A stretch of DNA of 44,981 nucleotides from a virus. Below are positions 29,243 to 38,814 of the stretch, piece by piece. The notes below the pieces were generated by a model, which saw nothing but the letters and a program-made list of their open reading frames with translations, was not told where the DNA came from and did no database searches. The stretch is taken from positions 1-44,981 of IMG/VR virus record IMGVR_UViG_3300021170_000033; one strand, written 5' to 3'. Positions within the stretch are counted from its first letter, which is position 1. Every line of letters begins with the position of its first letter. The position numbers and the translations under genes were made by a program.

Positions 29243-29926
29243 ATGAGCAGAACTTCAGGAACGTTTTACTCCGACACGCCACACACTGGCGGATTCGTTT
29301 TTTATGACGCTCTTAACCTCAACCTGCCATCCGCTCAGCAGGGCAGCGGCGCCAGCCAGCTTGCATGGACCCGTAACGCGGCCGGCGATTGGTCGCTCAA
29401 CAATGCCACGGTCGGTGTCGCAACTTTCAACGTGGGGATGGGCTTCGCAGACGAGAAGCGCATCATCGAAGCTGCCTTCAAAGGCATGCCGTTTCAGGAA
29501 CAATTTGGAACCGCAGCGGGAACTCCTGGCTATCCGGCACCCGCAGCTGGCTTCCCGCCGTTCACTGGTGCCTCGGAACTGACCCCGCCATTGACCGCCC
29601 CTCCAAAGGGCGTGCAGATCACTGACGTTGTGGCGATCTACAACGTCGGCGTCGCGAACCTTACTGCGGCCTCGCTCTCGCTAAACCGCACGGCCTTCAC
29701 GAACAACGGCGTGCGCGTGGTGACGAACATTCCGGTCGCGGCCACAGCCCTTCCGCTAGTGTTTCAGGCCGGCGATTACACGGTAGTCCGAGCGGTGACC
29801 AGCACGCCCGTATTCGAGACAACCGACCTTTCGACAGTGACGCTGGAATTGTCGGTAACCACTGCTGCGACCACAACGCTGCGCGTCTACGGCCTCGGCG
29901 TTCACGTCAACTTCAACTGGGACTAA
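29243..29926 (+). CDS. Beta-rich structural protein
   Basis: 227 residues, almost entirely Thr/Val/Ala-rich beta strands (VGVATFNVGMGF, ITDVVAIYNVGVANLTAASLSLNRTAF, TTTLRVYGLGVHVNFNWD). It resembles head-fibre, decoration or tail-connector proteins with jelly-roll folds. Precise role not assignable. Confidence 0.65.
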   Translation: MSRTSGTFYSDTPHTGGFVFYDALNLNLPSAQQGSGASQLAWTRNAAGDWSLNNATVGVATFNVGMGFADEKRIIEAAFKGMPFQEQFGTAAGTPGYPAPAAGFPPFTGASELTPPLTAPPKGVQITDVVAIYNVGVANLTAASLSLNRTAFTNNGVRVVTNIPVAATALPLVFQAGDYTVVRAVTSTPVFETTDLSTVTLELSVTTAATTTLRVYGLGVHVNFNWD

Positions 29927-30445
29927 ATGGCACAGATCGCTGCAAATCCATGGCTGTTCACGAACGCCGACCAGGCGAGCACCTTTGCCCTGACCAGTAT
30001 CGCGAACAACGGTGAATCGTTACTCGTGACGAGCGCGGCCCACGGTTTCGCGGTCGGCTCAAGCGGTCAGGCCATCAGCCTTCAAGGCTCCGGTATCGGA
30101 GCGTTCGCTGGCGGGTATCGCGTCCTGACAGTTCCCAGCGCGACAACCGTTTTGCTTCAGAACCAGTTTAAGAATCGCGGGCTTGCTGGCACTGGGGCGA
30201 CGGGGAACATGCTGACGGCAGCATATCTGGGTGGCAGCGTTCGGGCTGAACAGATCCTCTGGAACAATCCGACAGCCGCGACGACCGTATTGCTCACCGA
30301 CGCATTCGGAAACACCATCTGGAATCCAACGAGCGGTGCGGCGGGAACTGTCGGTCCGTACACCTACGGCAAAGTCTATTGGATCAACAACGGATTGGTC
30401 ATCAGCGCGCTGCCGAACGGATCGATTCAAATCACCGTCAACTAA
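29927..30445 (+). CDS. Beta-rich structural protein
   Basis: 172 residues, start directly after the preceding stop. Ser/Gly/Thr/Ala-rich with strands such as LTSIANNGESLLVTSAAHGFAVGSSGQAISLQG. Probably a virion (head-tail or decoration) protein. Not recognised. Confidence 0.6.
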   Translation: MAQIAANPWLFTNADQASTFALTSIANNGESLLVTSAAHGFAVGSSGQAISLQGSGIGAFAGGYRVLTVPSATTVLLQNQFKNRGLAGTGATGNMLTAAYLGGSVRAEQILWNNPTAATTVLLTDAFGNTIWNPTSGAAGTVGPYTYGKVYWINNGLVISALPNGSIQITVN

Positions 30446-30446
30446 C

Positions 30447-32105
30447 GTGCCTCTCAAGCTGAAGTCCAACGGGTACTTTGAGATCGAGTACAGCGGGCCG
30501 TATCTCGGCCTGAATGTGCAAGAGCCGGAAAACTTGATGGATGATCGCCATTCGCCATTCACCAACAATTTTCAGTTCAGGAATGCTGAGCTTCGCTCGC
30601 GTCCGAACTTCCAGCTCGAGTTCGCGGGGATGGACAACATCAACCAACCTCTCGGAACTTACAGCTTCCTTGATGTGAACGGAATACAGCACACCGTTGG
30701 TTGGAACTCCCGCGGGCTGTGGCAATTTGCCCCATCTGGCCAGCCTTCAGGCGCCTCAACGCCTTGGGCGATCCTTGGCGGGCCGCAACTGGTCGCTGGG
30801 AATCCCGTTTCCTATCGGGCCTTCGCCAACATTCTGTACTACACCAACGGAGGACCGCAGCTTGTTTCCTGGGATGGAATAACTTTGACCCCAACGGCTT
30901 CCAATGCTGGCGTAGCCAATGCCACCTCCGTTGCCGCAATCTCGGTCGCGGACGCTCCAACTGTCGTACCTGGGTCCACTGGGCCGCTGTCGATCGGTGG
31001 TCTGTATCTAGGGGAGCTCGATAACCACATTCTGCTTGCCAATGTCACGGTACTGGATAACGGAACTGGGGTTACCTACACCTTTCCGCAGAGAATGTGG
31101 TGGAGTGCGAACGGCATACCGACACAGTGGGACCCCGCGGCCAACACGAACGCCGGCGAAAACGACTTTCTCGATGTTCCCGACCTGATTACCGGGCTCA
31201 TCACTATCGGCGTGTCGGGGTATCTGTTCCGCTCGAACGGCATCACGTTCTTCACGCCATCGGGAAACGGCCTTGCTCCTTTTCAATTCGATCATCTGTG
31301 GGCCTCCGACCATGGAATCGGCAACGTCTACCCGTGGAGCATCCACGCGTACGGGTCTATCGCTTGCTTCATCTCCACTGAGCAGATTTATCAGATGGGC
31401 GTAAGTAGTTTCGAGCCGATTGGCGGGAAGGCGCGAGATGCCATCATGGCGGACTTGGCGCTGGCCAGCGGCAATCCCGTTGCTTCCATCGTTCCAACGG
31501 ATGGACTGGGTTACGTTTACCTGACCTATCGAATTGCCATTCCGCTACCGAATTTCACGCGGCACTACATCTACTCGATCGAAGACAAGAATTGGGCGGT
31601 GTGGGACACGCCGGGGTTGCTGCAAACCGGACGCTGCGAGGAAGTCTGGACAGGAACTCTATCAAACTTCGGAGGTCCGGGCATTGTTCCGCCTGCAACG
31701 GGCAAGGCCGGTGGGGGCACCGCCCCAAGTGGTAGCGGGACATTCAGTGGCGGCGGGGGCATCACGCGAACTGGATGCCCAATGGTCGGAACCGTCGTGC
31801 AGGGGGTTGGTTCTGTGGCCGTTTGGGAGATAGCGGAAGAATCTCTCTGGACAACGATTGCCGTTGAAGCGGTCGGCGAGCTAACCGCCACGCAGAATCA
31901 TTTGGTTTATTCGCAGCGCGGCAAGGTCATGCTGAAAGACTTGGTGGTTGGCGATTTGCTTGTTACTGAGTCCGGCGAGCGGCCGGTTCTCTCCGTGAAT
32001 TCCTGGGAAGGCGTTGGAAAGAAGATGTGCGTCGAAGTCCCTGACGGACACCTGTACTGGGCCAGCGGAATCCTGAGTCACAACATAAAGCCGAATATCA
32101 ACTGA
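30447..32105 (+). CDS. Virion protein with C-terminal Hint (intein-like) domain
   Basis: 552 residues from GTG 30447. Residues 1-420 look like a podovirus stopper/tail-nozzle-like protein (LGLNVQEPENLMDDRHSPFTNNFQFRN, repeated beta blades with YFTNGG-like turns). After a Gly-rich linker (about 412-440), residues 444-546 form a Hint domain: Cys444 as block A nucleophile, T482-Q-N-H485 in block B with GKVMLKDLVVGDLLV, and YWASGILSHN ending at His545-Asn546. The next residue is Ile, so no splicing nucleophile exists and only six residues follow. Cleavage at the N-side Cys or at Asn546 is possible. Confidence 0.8.
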   Translation: MPLKLKSNGYFEIEYSGPYLGLNVQEPENLMDDRHSPFTNNFQFRNAELRSRPNFQLEFAGMDNINQPLGTYSFLDVNGIQHTVGWNSRGLWQFAPSGQPSGASTPWAILGGPQLVAGNPVSYRAFANILYYTNGGPQLVSWDGITLTPTASNAGVANATSVAAISVADAPTVVPGSTGPLSIGGLYLGELDNHILLANVTVLDNGTGVTYTFPQRMWWSANGIPTQWDPAANTNAGENDFLDVPDLITGLITIGVSGYLFRSNGITFFTPSGNGLAPFQFDHLWASDHGIGNVYPWSIHAYGSIACFISTEQIYQMGVSSFEPIGGKARDAIMADLALASGNPVASIVPTDGLGYVYLTYRIAIPLPNFTRHYIYSIEDKNWAVWDTPGLLQTGRCEEVWTGTLSNFGGPGIVPPATGKAGGGTAPSGSGTFSGGGGITRTGCPMVGTVVQGVGSVAVWEIAEESLWTTIAVEAVGELTATQNHLVYSQRGKVMLKDLVVGDLLVTESGERPVLSVNSWEGVGKKMCVEVPDGHLYWASGILSHNIKPNIN

Positions 32106-32106
32106 C

Positions 32107-32568
32107 ATGGCGCAATCAAACGGCGGCGTAGCGACAACTTCACGGCTCACCCTGTACCCGATGCTCAATGCAAACACGGGGATCGTGGGGTTTTATGCGT
32201 TCGACCCGACTACTGGATTCAATGACATTACGGCCCCATCCACGCATTCATACAAGGTGGAAGAGGTTATTGCCGGCCGGACGCCAACGGTTAGCCGAAT
32301 CATCATTGGGTACCGAGATCTAGGGCCCGTGGCCATTATCTGCACGCTGTCAGGGACAAACGATTCGCAGCAGGTGGTACAGCCCGTCACACAGCCCGTC
32401 ACGCTGGGCAATCAAGTTCCTACGGGCAAACTGATGACGAAGATTTTAGGGATGCAACTTACCGCCCAGAACTTGCAGTTCACGATTTTTCGGCCTGCTG
32501 GCGCTGGCCCTTTGTCGATCACGAAAGTAGTGCTCTGTGGGCGCGTTGAGAATTCGGAGCTGGCGTGA
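32107..32568 (+). CDS. Structural protein
   Basis: 153 residues, one base after the previous stop. Beta-rich, with VQPVTQPVTLG repeat and hydrophobic strands; probably a tail or head-completion component. Not recognised. Confidence 0.55.
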   Translation: MAQSNGGVATTSRLTLYPMLNANTGIVGFYAFDPTTGFNDITAPSTHSYKVEEVIAGRTPTVSRIIIGYRDLGPVAIICTLSGTNDSQQVVQPVTQPVTLGNQVPTGKLMTKILGMQLTAQNLQFTIFRPAGAGPLSITKVVLCGRVENSELA

Positions 32569-32912
32569 AGCCGCAACGCCGGTCCATTGGAAACATTTCG
32601 CTCGAGTCCCTGCGACTGCTGGCTGAGAACCATGCGCGCGTGATTGGCGGGCAAATCAGCTTTGGCGCCACGATGGGCAATGCCGAACAAGACAGAAACA
32701 TCCAGTGTTCAAAAGCATCCGGTGTAACCCCCGGCGTGGCCAACACGGAATTTGCGGTGCCTCACGGTCTTGGGCGAGTGCCTATCACTTTGAATGGCTG
32801 GGACACCAACAACGGCGGGGTGATCTACCGATCGACAACGGCGTGGACTAAGACGCAAGCATTCTTTAAATGCACTACGGCAAGCGCAACATACAACTTG
32901 ATTTTAGTGTGA
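32565..32912 (+). CDS. Structural-region protein
   Basis: 115 residues from GTG 32565 (GTGA overlap). Polar N-terminus, then NTEFAVPHGLGRVPITLNGWDTNNGGVIYRST, a short beta domain common near tail fibre ends (the 'VPHGLGRVP' segment). May be a tail-fibre-attached or assembly protein. Confidence 0.6.
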   Translation: MKPQRRSIGNISLESLRLLAENHARVIGGQISFGATMGNAEQDRNIQCSKASGVTPGVANTEFAVPHGLGRVPITLNGWDTNNGGVIYRSTTAWTKTQAFFKCTTASATYNLILV

Positions 32913-32919
32913 GGGAACT

Positions 32920-33315
32920 GTGGCAAATCTAAGCATCCTGCTTTCCGGCAGCATAAGCGTCACGGATACGACGCTCGCGCCATCTCCAACAATCGTCTCG
33001 CGGTCGTTCAACAATCCGACGCTCGCAGCTACAGCAACATTTTTCGACCCGTTCTTCCAAGCCGCTGCTGGCGGTACAGCGGTAACGCTCCCTGCGGCCA
33101 CCGTCTATTTTGCTTACGTTAAAAACCTCAGCTCCACCGCCAACCTCACGGTTGCCTTCACGCCCGTAGGCGCTGGCGCTGCATCGTCAGTGCTCTTATT
33201 GCCTGGCGGTGTCTTCTTCTATTTCCTGCCAGCGGAAACTGGGGGAGGTATTTCCGCGCTGACTTTGACCGGCACCGGTGGAACAGTCCCGGCAGACGTT
33301 GGAGTGGCGGCGTAA
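32920..33315 (+). CDS. Beta-sandwich protein 1 (tandem pair)
   Basis: 131 residues from a GTG start with GTGAGGGAACT upstream. All-beta: VYFAYVKNLSSTANLTVAFTPVGAGAASSVLLLPGGVFFYFLP. The order of strands and the V/L-Y-V-x-N ... G-x-FF-x-F motif match the next gene, so they are likely duplicates. Probably a head or tail decoration. Confidence 0.6.
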   Translation: MANLSILLSGSISVTDTTLAPSPTIVSRSFNNPTLAATATFFDPFFQAAAGGTAVTLPAATVYFAYVKNLSSTANLTVAFTPVGAGAASSVLLLPGGVFFYFLPAETGGGISALTLTGTGGTVPADVGVAA

Positions 33316-33316
33316 C

Positions 33317-33760
33317 ATGGCAATCATTCCATCAACCCAACTTACGTGTACGGTAACCCTGACGCTTGCCGACCTTACGCAGGGGGCGCAGAGCACCCTG
33401 GTACTGAACAGGCTCAACAATCCGATCGTGTTCAAGGCGCAACAGATAATCTACGAAGGCTATCTGAATCTGCCTATCAATTCCTCTACCGGGACGATCT
33501 CCCCAACCCCTGGTACTCCCACTTTCTCTGCGCTCTATGTGCGCAACGGAGGAGGGACGCCAGTGATTTTGTCTTATACGCTGAGCAACCTAACAGCGCA
33601 GAGTATGTACCTCGACTCTGGCGCACTTTTCTTCTGGCAGACCCCGCAACAAACGTCCACCAACATAGGCGTATCGTTCGTGAGTGGGCTTGCGAATTTC
33701 TCCATTGCCTCGGGAACTACGTTGCCAGCAACGAATATTGAGATTTTGGCGGCCGCATGA
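33317..33760 (+). CDS. Beta-sandwich protein 2 (tandem pair)
   Basis: 147 residues from ATG 33317. ALYVRNGGGTPVILSYTLSN ... SGALFFWQTPQ corresponds to the equivalent segment of the 32920 product. Virion protein by context; otherwise unrecognised. An upstream in-frame ATG (33278) lies inside the previous gene. Confidence 0.6.
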   Translation: MAIIPSTQLTCTVTLTLADLTQGAQSTLVLNRLNNPIVFKAQQIIYEGYLNLPINSSTGTISPTPGTPTFSALYVRNGGGTPVILSYTLSNLTAQSMYLDSGALFFWQTPQQTSTNIGVSFVSGLANFSIASGTTLPATNIEILAAA

Positions 33761-34548
33761 ATACACCTGGCGGACCATCGGCAACGATTGGCAGTCTCAT
33801 CCAAAAGGTGCAGGCCGCGCTACAAAACCGTTCCGATGCAACGGAGTCTCAGGCAAATCCTGAGATGCGGCCGTCTGCATGGATTCGTGATGCTCTCAGG
33901 GAGATCACGGAAAGCCAACCGTTTGAGGAGCTGAGAACATCTGGGCCGCTGGTGAATATCGGGCCAGGGCTTGGGGTGAACGGTTCGACGTACGCTTATG
34001 CGGTGAGCTACTTCCTCAACTTGGGAGATGATCTCACTATCTCGGAAGACCCCGTTATTTTTCTTTCCCCTGTCCAAGCTGCATCCGCGGGGCTGGTTGT
34101 CAACGGGTCCGGGGCATACTCAATGGACTACATGACGCCAAAGGCGATTCAGCCGTTGCTGTTTACCCCTGGCGGAGTTCCGTTCAAGTACACGCGATTC
34201 GGCAATCAGTTCTGGTTTGGGTCGCAGCCAGGGCAAAACTATCAGGTCTATCTGCCGTACCAGATTCGGCACCCATTCAACGATGACAACCTCTCAAGCT
34301 CTCCGGTGCTCGTACCGCCAAGCTGGTTGGACATCGTAGCCTTCGCCGCTGCGGAGCGTGGGGCGGTAGTGAACCGCTGGAATGACCAAGCGACGTATTT
34401 GCACAATCTTTTGTACGGCGACCCTAAATCGCAGATGAGCGATGGCACGCTCGGGCGACCTGGACTAATCGCCGCGCGTACCTTCCAGATGGAGCGCGAC
34501 AAACGATTGTCTACCGTGCAAATCATGCCCGTTGTTTCGAGGTACTGA
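33757..34548 (+). CDS. Head-tail adaptor/tail tubular-like protein
   Basis: 263 residues from ATG 33757 (ATGA overlap). N-terminal IGSLIQKVQAAL ... AWIRDALREITESQPFEEL resembles the helical start of podovirus head-completion/adaptor proteins (P22 gp4-like); a beta domain with FWFGSQPGQNYQVYLPYQIRHPF follows, then a helical tail. It would bind the portal outlet. Moderate certainty. Confidence 0.6.
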   Translation: MNTPGGPSATIGSLIQKVQAALQNRSDATESQANPEMRPSAWIRDALREITESQPFEELRTSGPLVNIGPGLGVNGSTYAYAVSYFLNLGDDLTISEDPVIFLSPVQAASAGLVVNGSGAYSMDYMTPKAIQPLLFTPGGVPFKYTRFGNQFWFGSQPGQNYQVYLPYQIRHPFNDDNLSSSPVLVPPSWLDIVAFAAAERGAVVNRWNDQATYLHNLLYGDPKSQMSDGTLGRPGLIAARTFQMERDKRLSTVQIMPVVSRY

Positions 34549-34549
34549 T

Positions 34550-35362
34550 ATGGGATCTGTAGCCAATCCAATGCTGACCAGCTTGCTGCCAGGGTCGAAT
34601 CCGTCAGGTGTCTCCATAGCGCTTGCGGATGAACTGAAAAATTCTTCTAAGGGAACTTCGCTGATTCCTACCACGCCTACCTCGGCTTCCTCAGTGTCGA
34701 ACAATCCGTATGCCGGTGGCGTAGTGCCAGGGGCGTCCACTACGCCGTCGTTCCCTGCGAATGGGCCGGGGGCAACAAGTCTATTCACGCCGGGAGCGAC
34801 CCCGAGAACTGATGCCTCTTCGGCGGCAGCTTCACCCATCGGCGGCATGAACTTGATGTCCAAGAAGGATTTGAGCCGCCTCTTTGATGGGCTGAAGAAA
34901 ACGTACGGGGATGGGCCAGCGCATGCGCTACTCGATTTCCTTACCAGTGGTGCGGGTTTCAATCAGAACGCCATCAACAATCTGTTCGCGGCATTGCAGC
35001 CTCAAATCAATCGCGGAACAGAGAACATCATGGAGCAATTCAGCGCGCTGGGTAATCGATTTGGAAGCGGCGCGCAGATCGGACTGGGCGACTACCTCTC
35101 GCAAGTCAACTTGAACGAAGGCCAGATCGAAACGCAGATGTACGAAGAGGCGGTAAACAAGTACATCGACGTTCTGATGGGAACCTCCACCAAGGGCGCA
35201 GATCGCATCGCCAGCTCGCCAAGTTCAATGGACTCCATTCTGAGCGGTATCGGGTTAGGCGGGAAAGCGGCCGGTGGGGCTTCGTCTATTATTTCAAAGC
35301 TCTGGCCCAACGCTGACACTGGAATCCTAGACACGATCGCAGGAGCAGCGGCCTTCGCGTAA
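34550..35362 (+). CDS. Internal virion/ejection-region protein
   Basis: 270 residues from ATG 34550. A long Ser/Thr/Pro/Gly-rich low-complexity N-terminus (about 20-110) precedes helices (KDLSRLFDGLKKTYG, NIMEQFSALGNRFGSGAQIGLGDYLSQVNLNEGQ). It precedes two larger helical proteins, as ejection protein genes do in podoviruses. Confidence 0.6.
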   Translation: MGSVANPMLTSLLPGSNPSGVSIALADELKNSSKGTSLIPTTPTSASSVSNNPYAGGVVPGASTTPSFPANGPGATSLFTPGATPRTDASSAAASPIGGMNLMSKKDLSRLFDGLKKTYGDGPAHALLDFLTSGAGFNQNAINNLFAALQPQINRGTENIMEQFSALGNRFGSGAQIGLGDYLSQVNLNEGQIETQMYEEAVNKYIDVLMGTSTKGADRIASSPSSMDSILSGIGLGGKAAGGASSIISKLWPNADTGILDTIAGAAAFA

Positions 35363-35365
35363 TTT

Positions 35366-37228
35366 ATGGGCGATACACCAACGACAGTCGTACCCGGCGC
35401 AACTCCCGGAACCACACCACCTTTCCAGGGTGGCGTAGACCCGTCTGAACAAGTGCGCGAAATGACCAAGCGCATTCTGACCACACTTGCGCAGTCCTCG
35501 CAGCAAAAGAAATTCTCAGGCACGCCGCACCCGTCCCCTGTTCCTGGCCAGCAAGACTCGAGCGGCGCGCGAAGTATCGGGATGAACACGGGGAATCCTC
35601 ACGCATGGGGTGGCCAACGGCTGATGGCCGGTATTCAGACCATGATTCAGAACGCCGTGTCCAAGAAAAAAGAGACGGACCTGCTGAAGGCAGAAGGGGA
35701 TTGGGAGTACCTCCAGTCTGCGCTGAACGAACAGTACGCGGCGGAGGCGAGCGGCGACCAGAGAGCTCTTGCCGCGGCGAAGATGAAGGTGGAAGCGGTT
35801 GCGGGTGACCCGAAGAAACTGAAGCTGATGGCCAAGGCACTCAATCAGGACTGGCTGAATCCAGAAAAAACAACGGTCCACGGCGAAGCGTTGAAGCGGG
35901 TGCAGGCCAAGACACAACAGACGGACGCGCAAAAGAGCCAAGCCAAGCAAGGGCTGATGGGCCTTTTCCGCAAGCTGATGACTCGTCAGCAGCAACCGGA
36001 ATTGACAGGCGACGAGCGCTCGCGCATGGCGTCGGAGATCACCGCCAAGGCTCCAACCACATCGGCCGGCGCGAGCGTGAAAGACCAGACAGACGCGGCC
36101 AAGGGGATATTAGACATTGAGAAGGCGGCAAAAGAGGCGCGGGAGAATTACTACCCGCCCGTTCCTGATGAACATGGCGTCCTGCGCTCGGTGAGCAAGA
36201 CGGACCCGCACAACGTCGTAACCATTCGCGATTCCGTAACCGGAGAAGAGGTAAAGGGGATTCCGAAAGGTGGTACGCCCAAGGTTCTACAAAATGGCGG
36301 CGTGCCGTACGGCATTGCCCGCAACGGCAAGATTGTTACGCCTGAGAGTCCTGACTGGAGCAAGGAAGATCAGACGGCTTTCGACGGCGCGATGGGTGCG
36401 GCAAAGGAAAAGCAACAACTCAGGATAGACCCCATCATCGCAGACCAGATTGGGGAGCCGCCCAACCCAGCAGAATATAAGAAGGGAAGGTCTGACCCTG
36501 AATACGCCGCGGCGCTCAAGAAGTACGGAGAAGCAGCGGAGGCCATCAAGAATCGCATGGTTGGCCAGCAAGGGGCCGCTCGAGCGAAAGCGTTCAACGA
36601 ATATCGCCCTGTTCAGGTTATGGACCCGGACGGCAACGTGTACTACACCACGGCAAAGGACGCCATTTCGCAAGGGCTTGCCGGGGCCGGCGAGGGCGTG
36701 AAGTTGCGTCCGCGCGAAGCGCAAATCAATGACATTCAGGTCGCGTCGCAAAAGACCCGCGAAGCCATCAACGCGCTGGACAAGCCATTCGATACGGAAC
36801 AGATCGCCAAGCTCCACTACGCCATGGAGACGGAAGACCCGTCCTTGGCGAACACAGAACTCGCCACGCTCGCAAGTCAAAACCTGACCGAAAAGCAACA
36901 GGACTTCGTAATCTGGGTCCGGCAGTTGAACGAACGCGCGATGTCCCTGCGCAACGTAGCGGGTATGGGCACGGGAGCACAAGACCTCCGCACGGCCATC
37001 CGCGCGATGATCCCCGGTATTCGCAGTGGCAACACGCAGATGATGAACAAGCAGCTCGACGCTTTCGATAACCAAGTAAAAATTCTCAAAGGCGGCATCG
37101 CGCATCCTGGGAAAGCTGGCGGGGCAGGGAAGACCGTTAAGATGAAAGCTCCTAACGGGCAGACCCAAACTGTTCCCGCTGACCAGGTAGACCACTACAA
37201 GAAGCTGGGCGCCACGGTAGTTCAATAA
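35366..37228 (+). CDS. Large helical protein, internal virion/ejection candidate
   Basis: 620 residues starting MGDTPTTVVPGATPGT. After a disordered Pro/Thr-rich start come long helices (about 85-170 and 420-590) rich in Gln, Lys and Ala, with no membrane segment. Too short for a long-tail tape measure and without tail genes around it, so an internal head protein ejected with DNA is the best fit. Next start overlaps its stop by one base (TAATG). Confidence 0.6.
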   Translation: MGDTPTTVVPGATPGTTPPFQGGVDPSEQVREMTKRILTTLAQSSQQKKFSGTPHPSPVPGQQDSSGARSIGMNTGNPHAWGGQRLMAGIQTMIQNAVSKKKETDLLKAEGDWEYLQSALNEQYAAEASGDQRALAAAKMKVEAVAGDPKKLKLMAKALNQDWLNPEKTTVHGEALKRVQAKTQQTDAQKSQAKQGLMGLFRKLMTRQQQPELTGDERSRMASEITAKAPTTSAGASVKDQTDAAKGILDIEKAAKEARENYYPPVPDEHGVLRSVSKTDPHNVVTIRDSVTGEEVKGIPKGGTPKVLQNGGVPYGIARNGKIVTPESPDWSKEDQTAFDGAMGAAKEKQQLRIDPIIADQIGEPPNPAEYKKGRSDPEYAAALKKYGEAAEAIKNRMVGQQGAARAKAFNEYRPVQVMDPDGNVYYTTAKDAISQGLAGAGEGVKLRPREAQINDIQVASQKTREAINALDKPFDTEQIAKLHYAMETEDPSLANTELATLASQNLTEKQQDFVIWVRQLNERAMSLRNVAGMGTGAQDLRTAIRAMIPGIRSGNTQMMNKQLDAFDNQVKILKGGIAHPGKAGGAGKTVKMKAPNGQTQTVPADQVDHYKKLGATVVQ

Positions 37229-38814
37229 TGGCTGAGAAGAACTGGTTTACAGAGCACGCGCCGAAAGCCGCAGCATCACAGGACTGGTTTGCGGCGAATG
37301 CGCCGAAGGCTGAAGCCGCGCCCGCGCAACCCGACCTAAGGGCAAGAGCGGAACTCGAAGAGACCGCCAAAAAAGAGAACGCTCCGATAGCGGGAACGTA
37401 CCGCAAGATCGGTCGGGGGGCGGCGTTGGGCGCCTTCGAGGGGCTAGGGATACCAGAATCAGCCAGCGGTATGGGCGTGGTTGCTGGGGCCCTCGGTAGT
37501 GCTGGTAGCGGTCTGTACGAAGCTGGTAAGAATATCCTCATGGACCCTATCGAAGGAACCATGAAAGTGCTCCACGGCATGGCGTCAGGTGTGGAGAAAT
37601 CTGGAGGCGAAGCCTATCACGGTCTGCGAGAACATGACCCAGAGAAGTTTGGTCACGGTGCGGGCTCTCTTATCGCTCAACTCTTTGCGCTGAAGAGTGG
37701 TAAAGAAGCGGCGACAACGAAACTAGCAGAAAGCCCCGTACTGAAAGCCGCTGAAAAAACGCCAGCAGGAAAATTAGTCAAGGACCTATCCAAGAGCAAG
37801 GTGTCGGAACTGCAAGAGGCTCACGCTGCGGAGTCCGCCAAGGTAGAGCAGGCGTACCAAAAGGATTTGAAGGCCCACAAGGAAAGCGTACAAAGCCTGA
37901 AAGCTGAGCACGAACAGGCCATGCGGGAGTTCAAGTCCGCAGAGGAGATGAAGCGGCACCAGCAGAATCTAGCGACCACAGTGCGCGACAATATTCAGTT
38001 GGCCGACAAGCGCATCGCGCAGAAGCTGGGCGATGAATTTAATGCCGTGCATGATGCGATAGAGAAGAAGAATCCCAAGGTGCAGGTGCAAGACGTTGAG
38101 CGCACCGCACGCGCGGAGCTGTTTTTCCCTGACAGCGTGCAGGCATTCAACAACATCATGGAGAATTTCAAGAGCAAGCTCGGCATGTCGGACTACGGGA
38201 TTCTCCGTAAGACCTACACTCGCATGAACGAGTTGCTTTTCGGTGGCAAGGAACTGCCGACCGACCTGTATGCCGCCGTGAAGACGGTACGTGATTCGCT
38301 TGGGAAAGATTTGCAGAAAGCCGCTACCAGTGTTGGGATGGGGGAGCGGTTCAGCCGCACGATGAAGAAATGGGGCGAGTATCAATCGGACTGGCACGAC
38401 ACATCAGCGTTGGCGAAGGGTGGCTCCCCGCTGAGTCGCATCCTGCATGCGGAAGATCCTCAGTTCGTGATCGATCAACTCTCGGGGAAATCTGCCGAGC
38501 GCTTGCTAAGCGATTTGAAAAAGTACGGAACCTACGGCGCCGACAGCGGATTGGCGCAACGGCTCCAGCAATTCACGAAGCGGCTGAAGTCTACGCCGAC
38601 TCCTAAATCTCCTGAACAACCAAGGATTCCCGCAGCCCCGGAGAAGCCAACAACCCAGCCATTTGACCGTGAAGCCGCAGCAAGAAAGCTGCTCGTGGAC
38701 AGAATTAAAAAAGGCCTTGGGATCGGCGGAGGTGTTGTCGGCGGAGAAATTCTTTACAAGTTACTTTCTGGCGGGGGAGGGAACTCCAAGCAGGCTGGCG
38801 GATTTGTTCCCTAG
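37228..38814 (+). CDS. Large helical protein, internal virion/ejection candidate
   Basis: 528 residues. N-terminus has a duplicated motif NWFTEHAPK and DWFAANAPK (residues 5-13 and 19-27). A glycine-rich hydrophobic region (about 55-105) may insert in membranes, followed by long coiled coil (about 190-260) and a helical C-terminal half ending in a Gly-rich tail (GLGIGGGVVGGEILYKLLSGGGG). Such architecture suits a protein that forms a channel during DNA ejection. Confidence 0.65.
   Translation: MAEKNWFTEHAPKAAASQDWFAANAPKAEAAPAQPDLRARAELEETAKKENAPIAGTYRKIGRGAALGAFEGLGIPESASGMGVVAGALGSAGSGLYEAGKNILMDPIEGTMKVLHGMASGVEKSGGEAYHGLREHDPEKFGHGAGSLIAQLFALKSGKEAATTKLAESPVLKAAEKTPAGKLVKDLSKSKVSELQEAHAAESAKVEQAYQKDLKAHKESVQSLKAEHEQAMREFKSAEEMKRHQQNLATTVRDNIQLADKRIAQKLGDEFNAVHDAIEKKNPKVQVQDVERTARAELFFPDSVQAFNNIMENFKSKLGMSDYGILRKTYTRMNELLFGGKELPTDLYAAVKTVRDSLGKDLQKAATSVGMGERFSRTMKKWGEYQSDWHDTSALAKGGSPLSRILHAEDPQFVIDQLSGKSAERLLSDLKKYGTYGADSGLAQRLQQFTKRLKSTPTPKSPEQPRIPAAPEKPTTQPFDREAAARKLLVDRIKKGLGIGGGVVGGEILYKLLSGGGGNSKQAGGFVP

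Noticed and set aside
36287-37225. 312-residue minus-strand frame opposite the internal virion protein
   Set aside because: Antisense shadow with unlikely composition; the plus gene is continuous with good overlaps.
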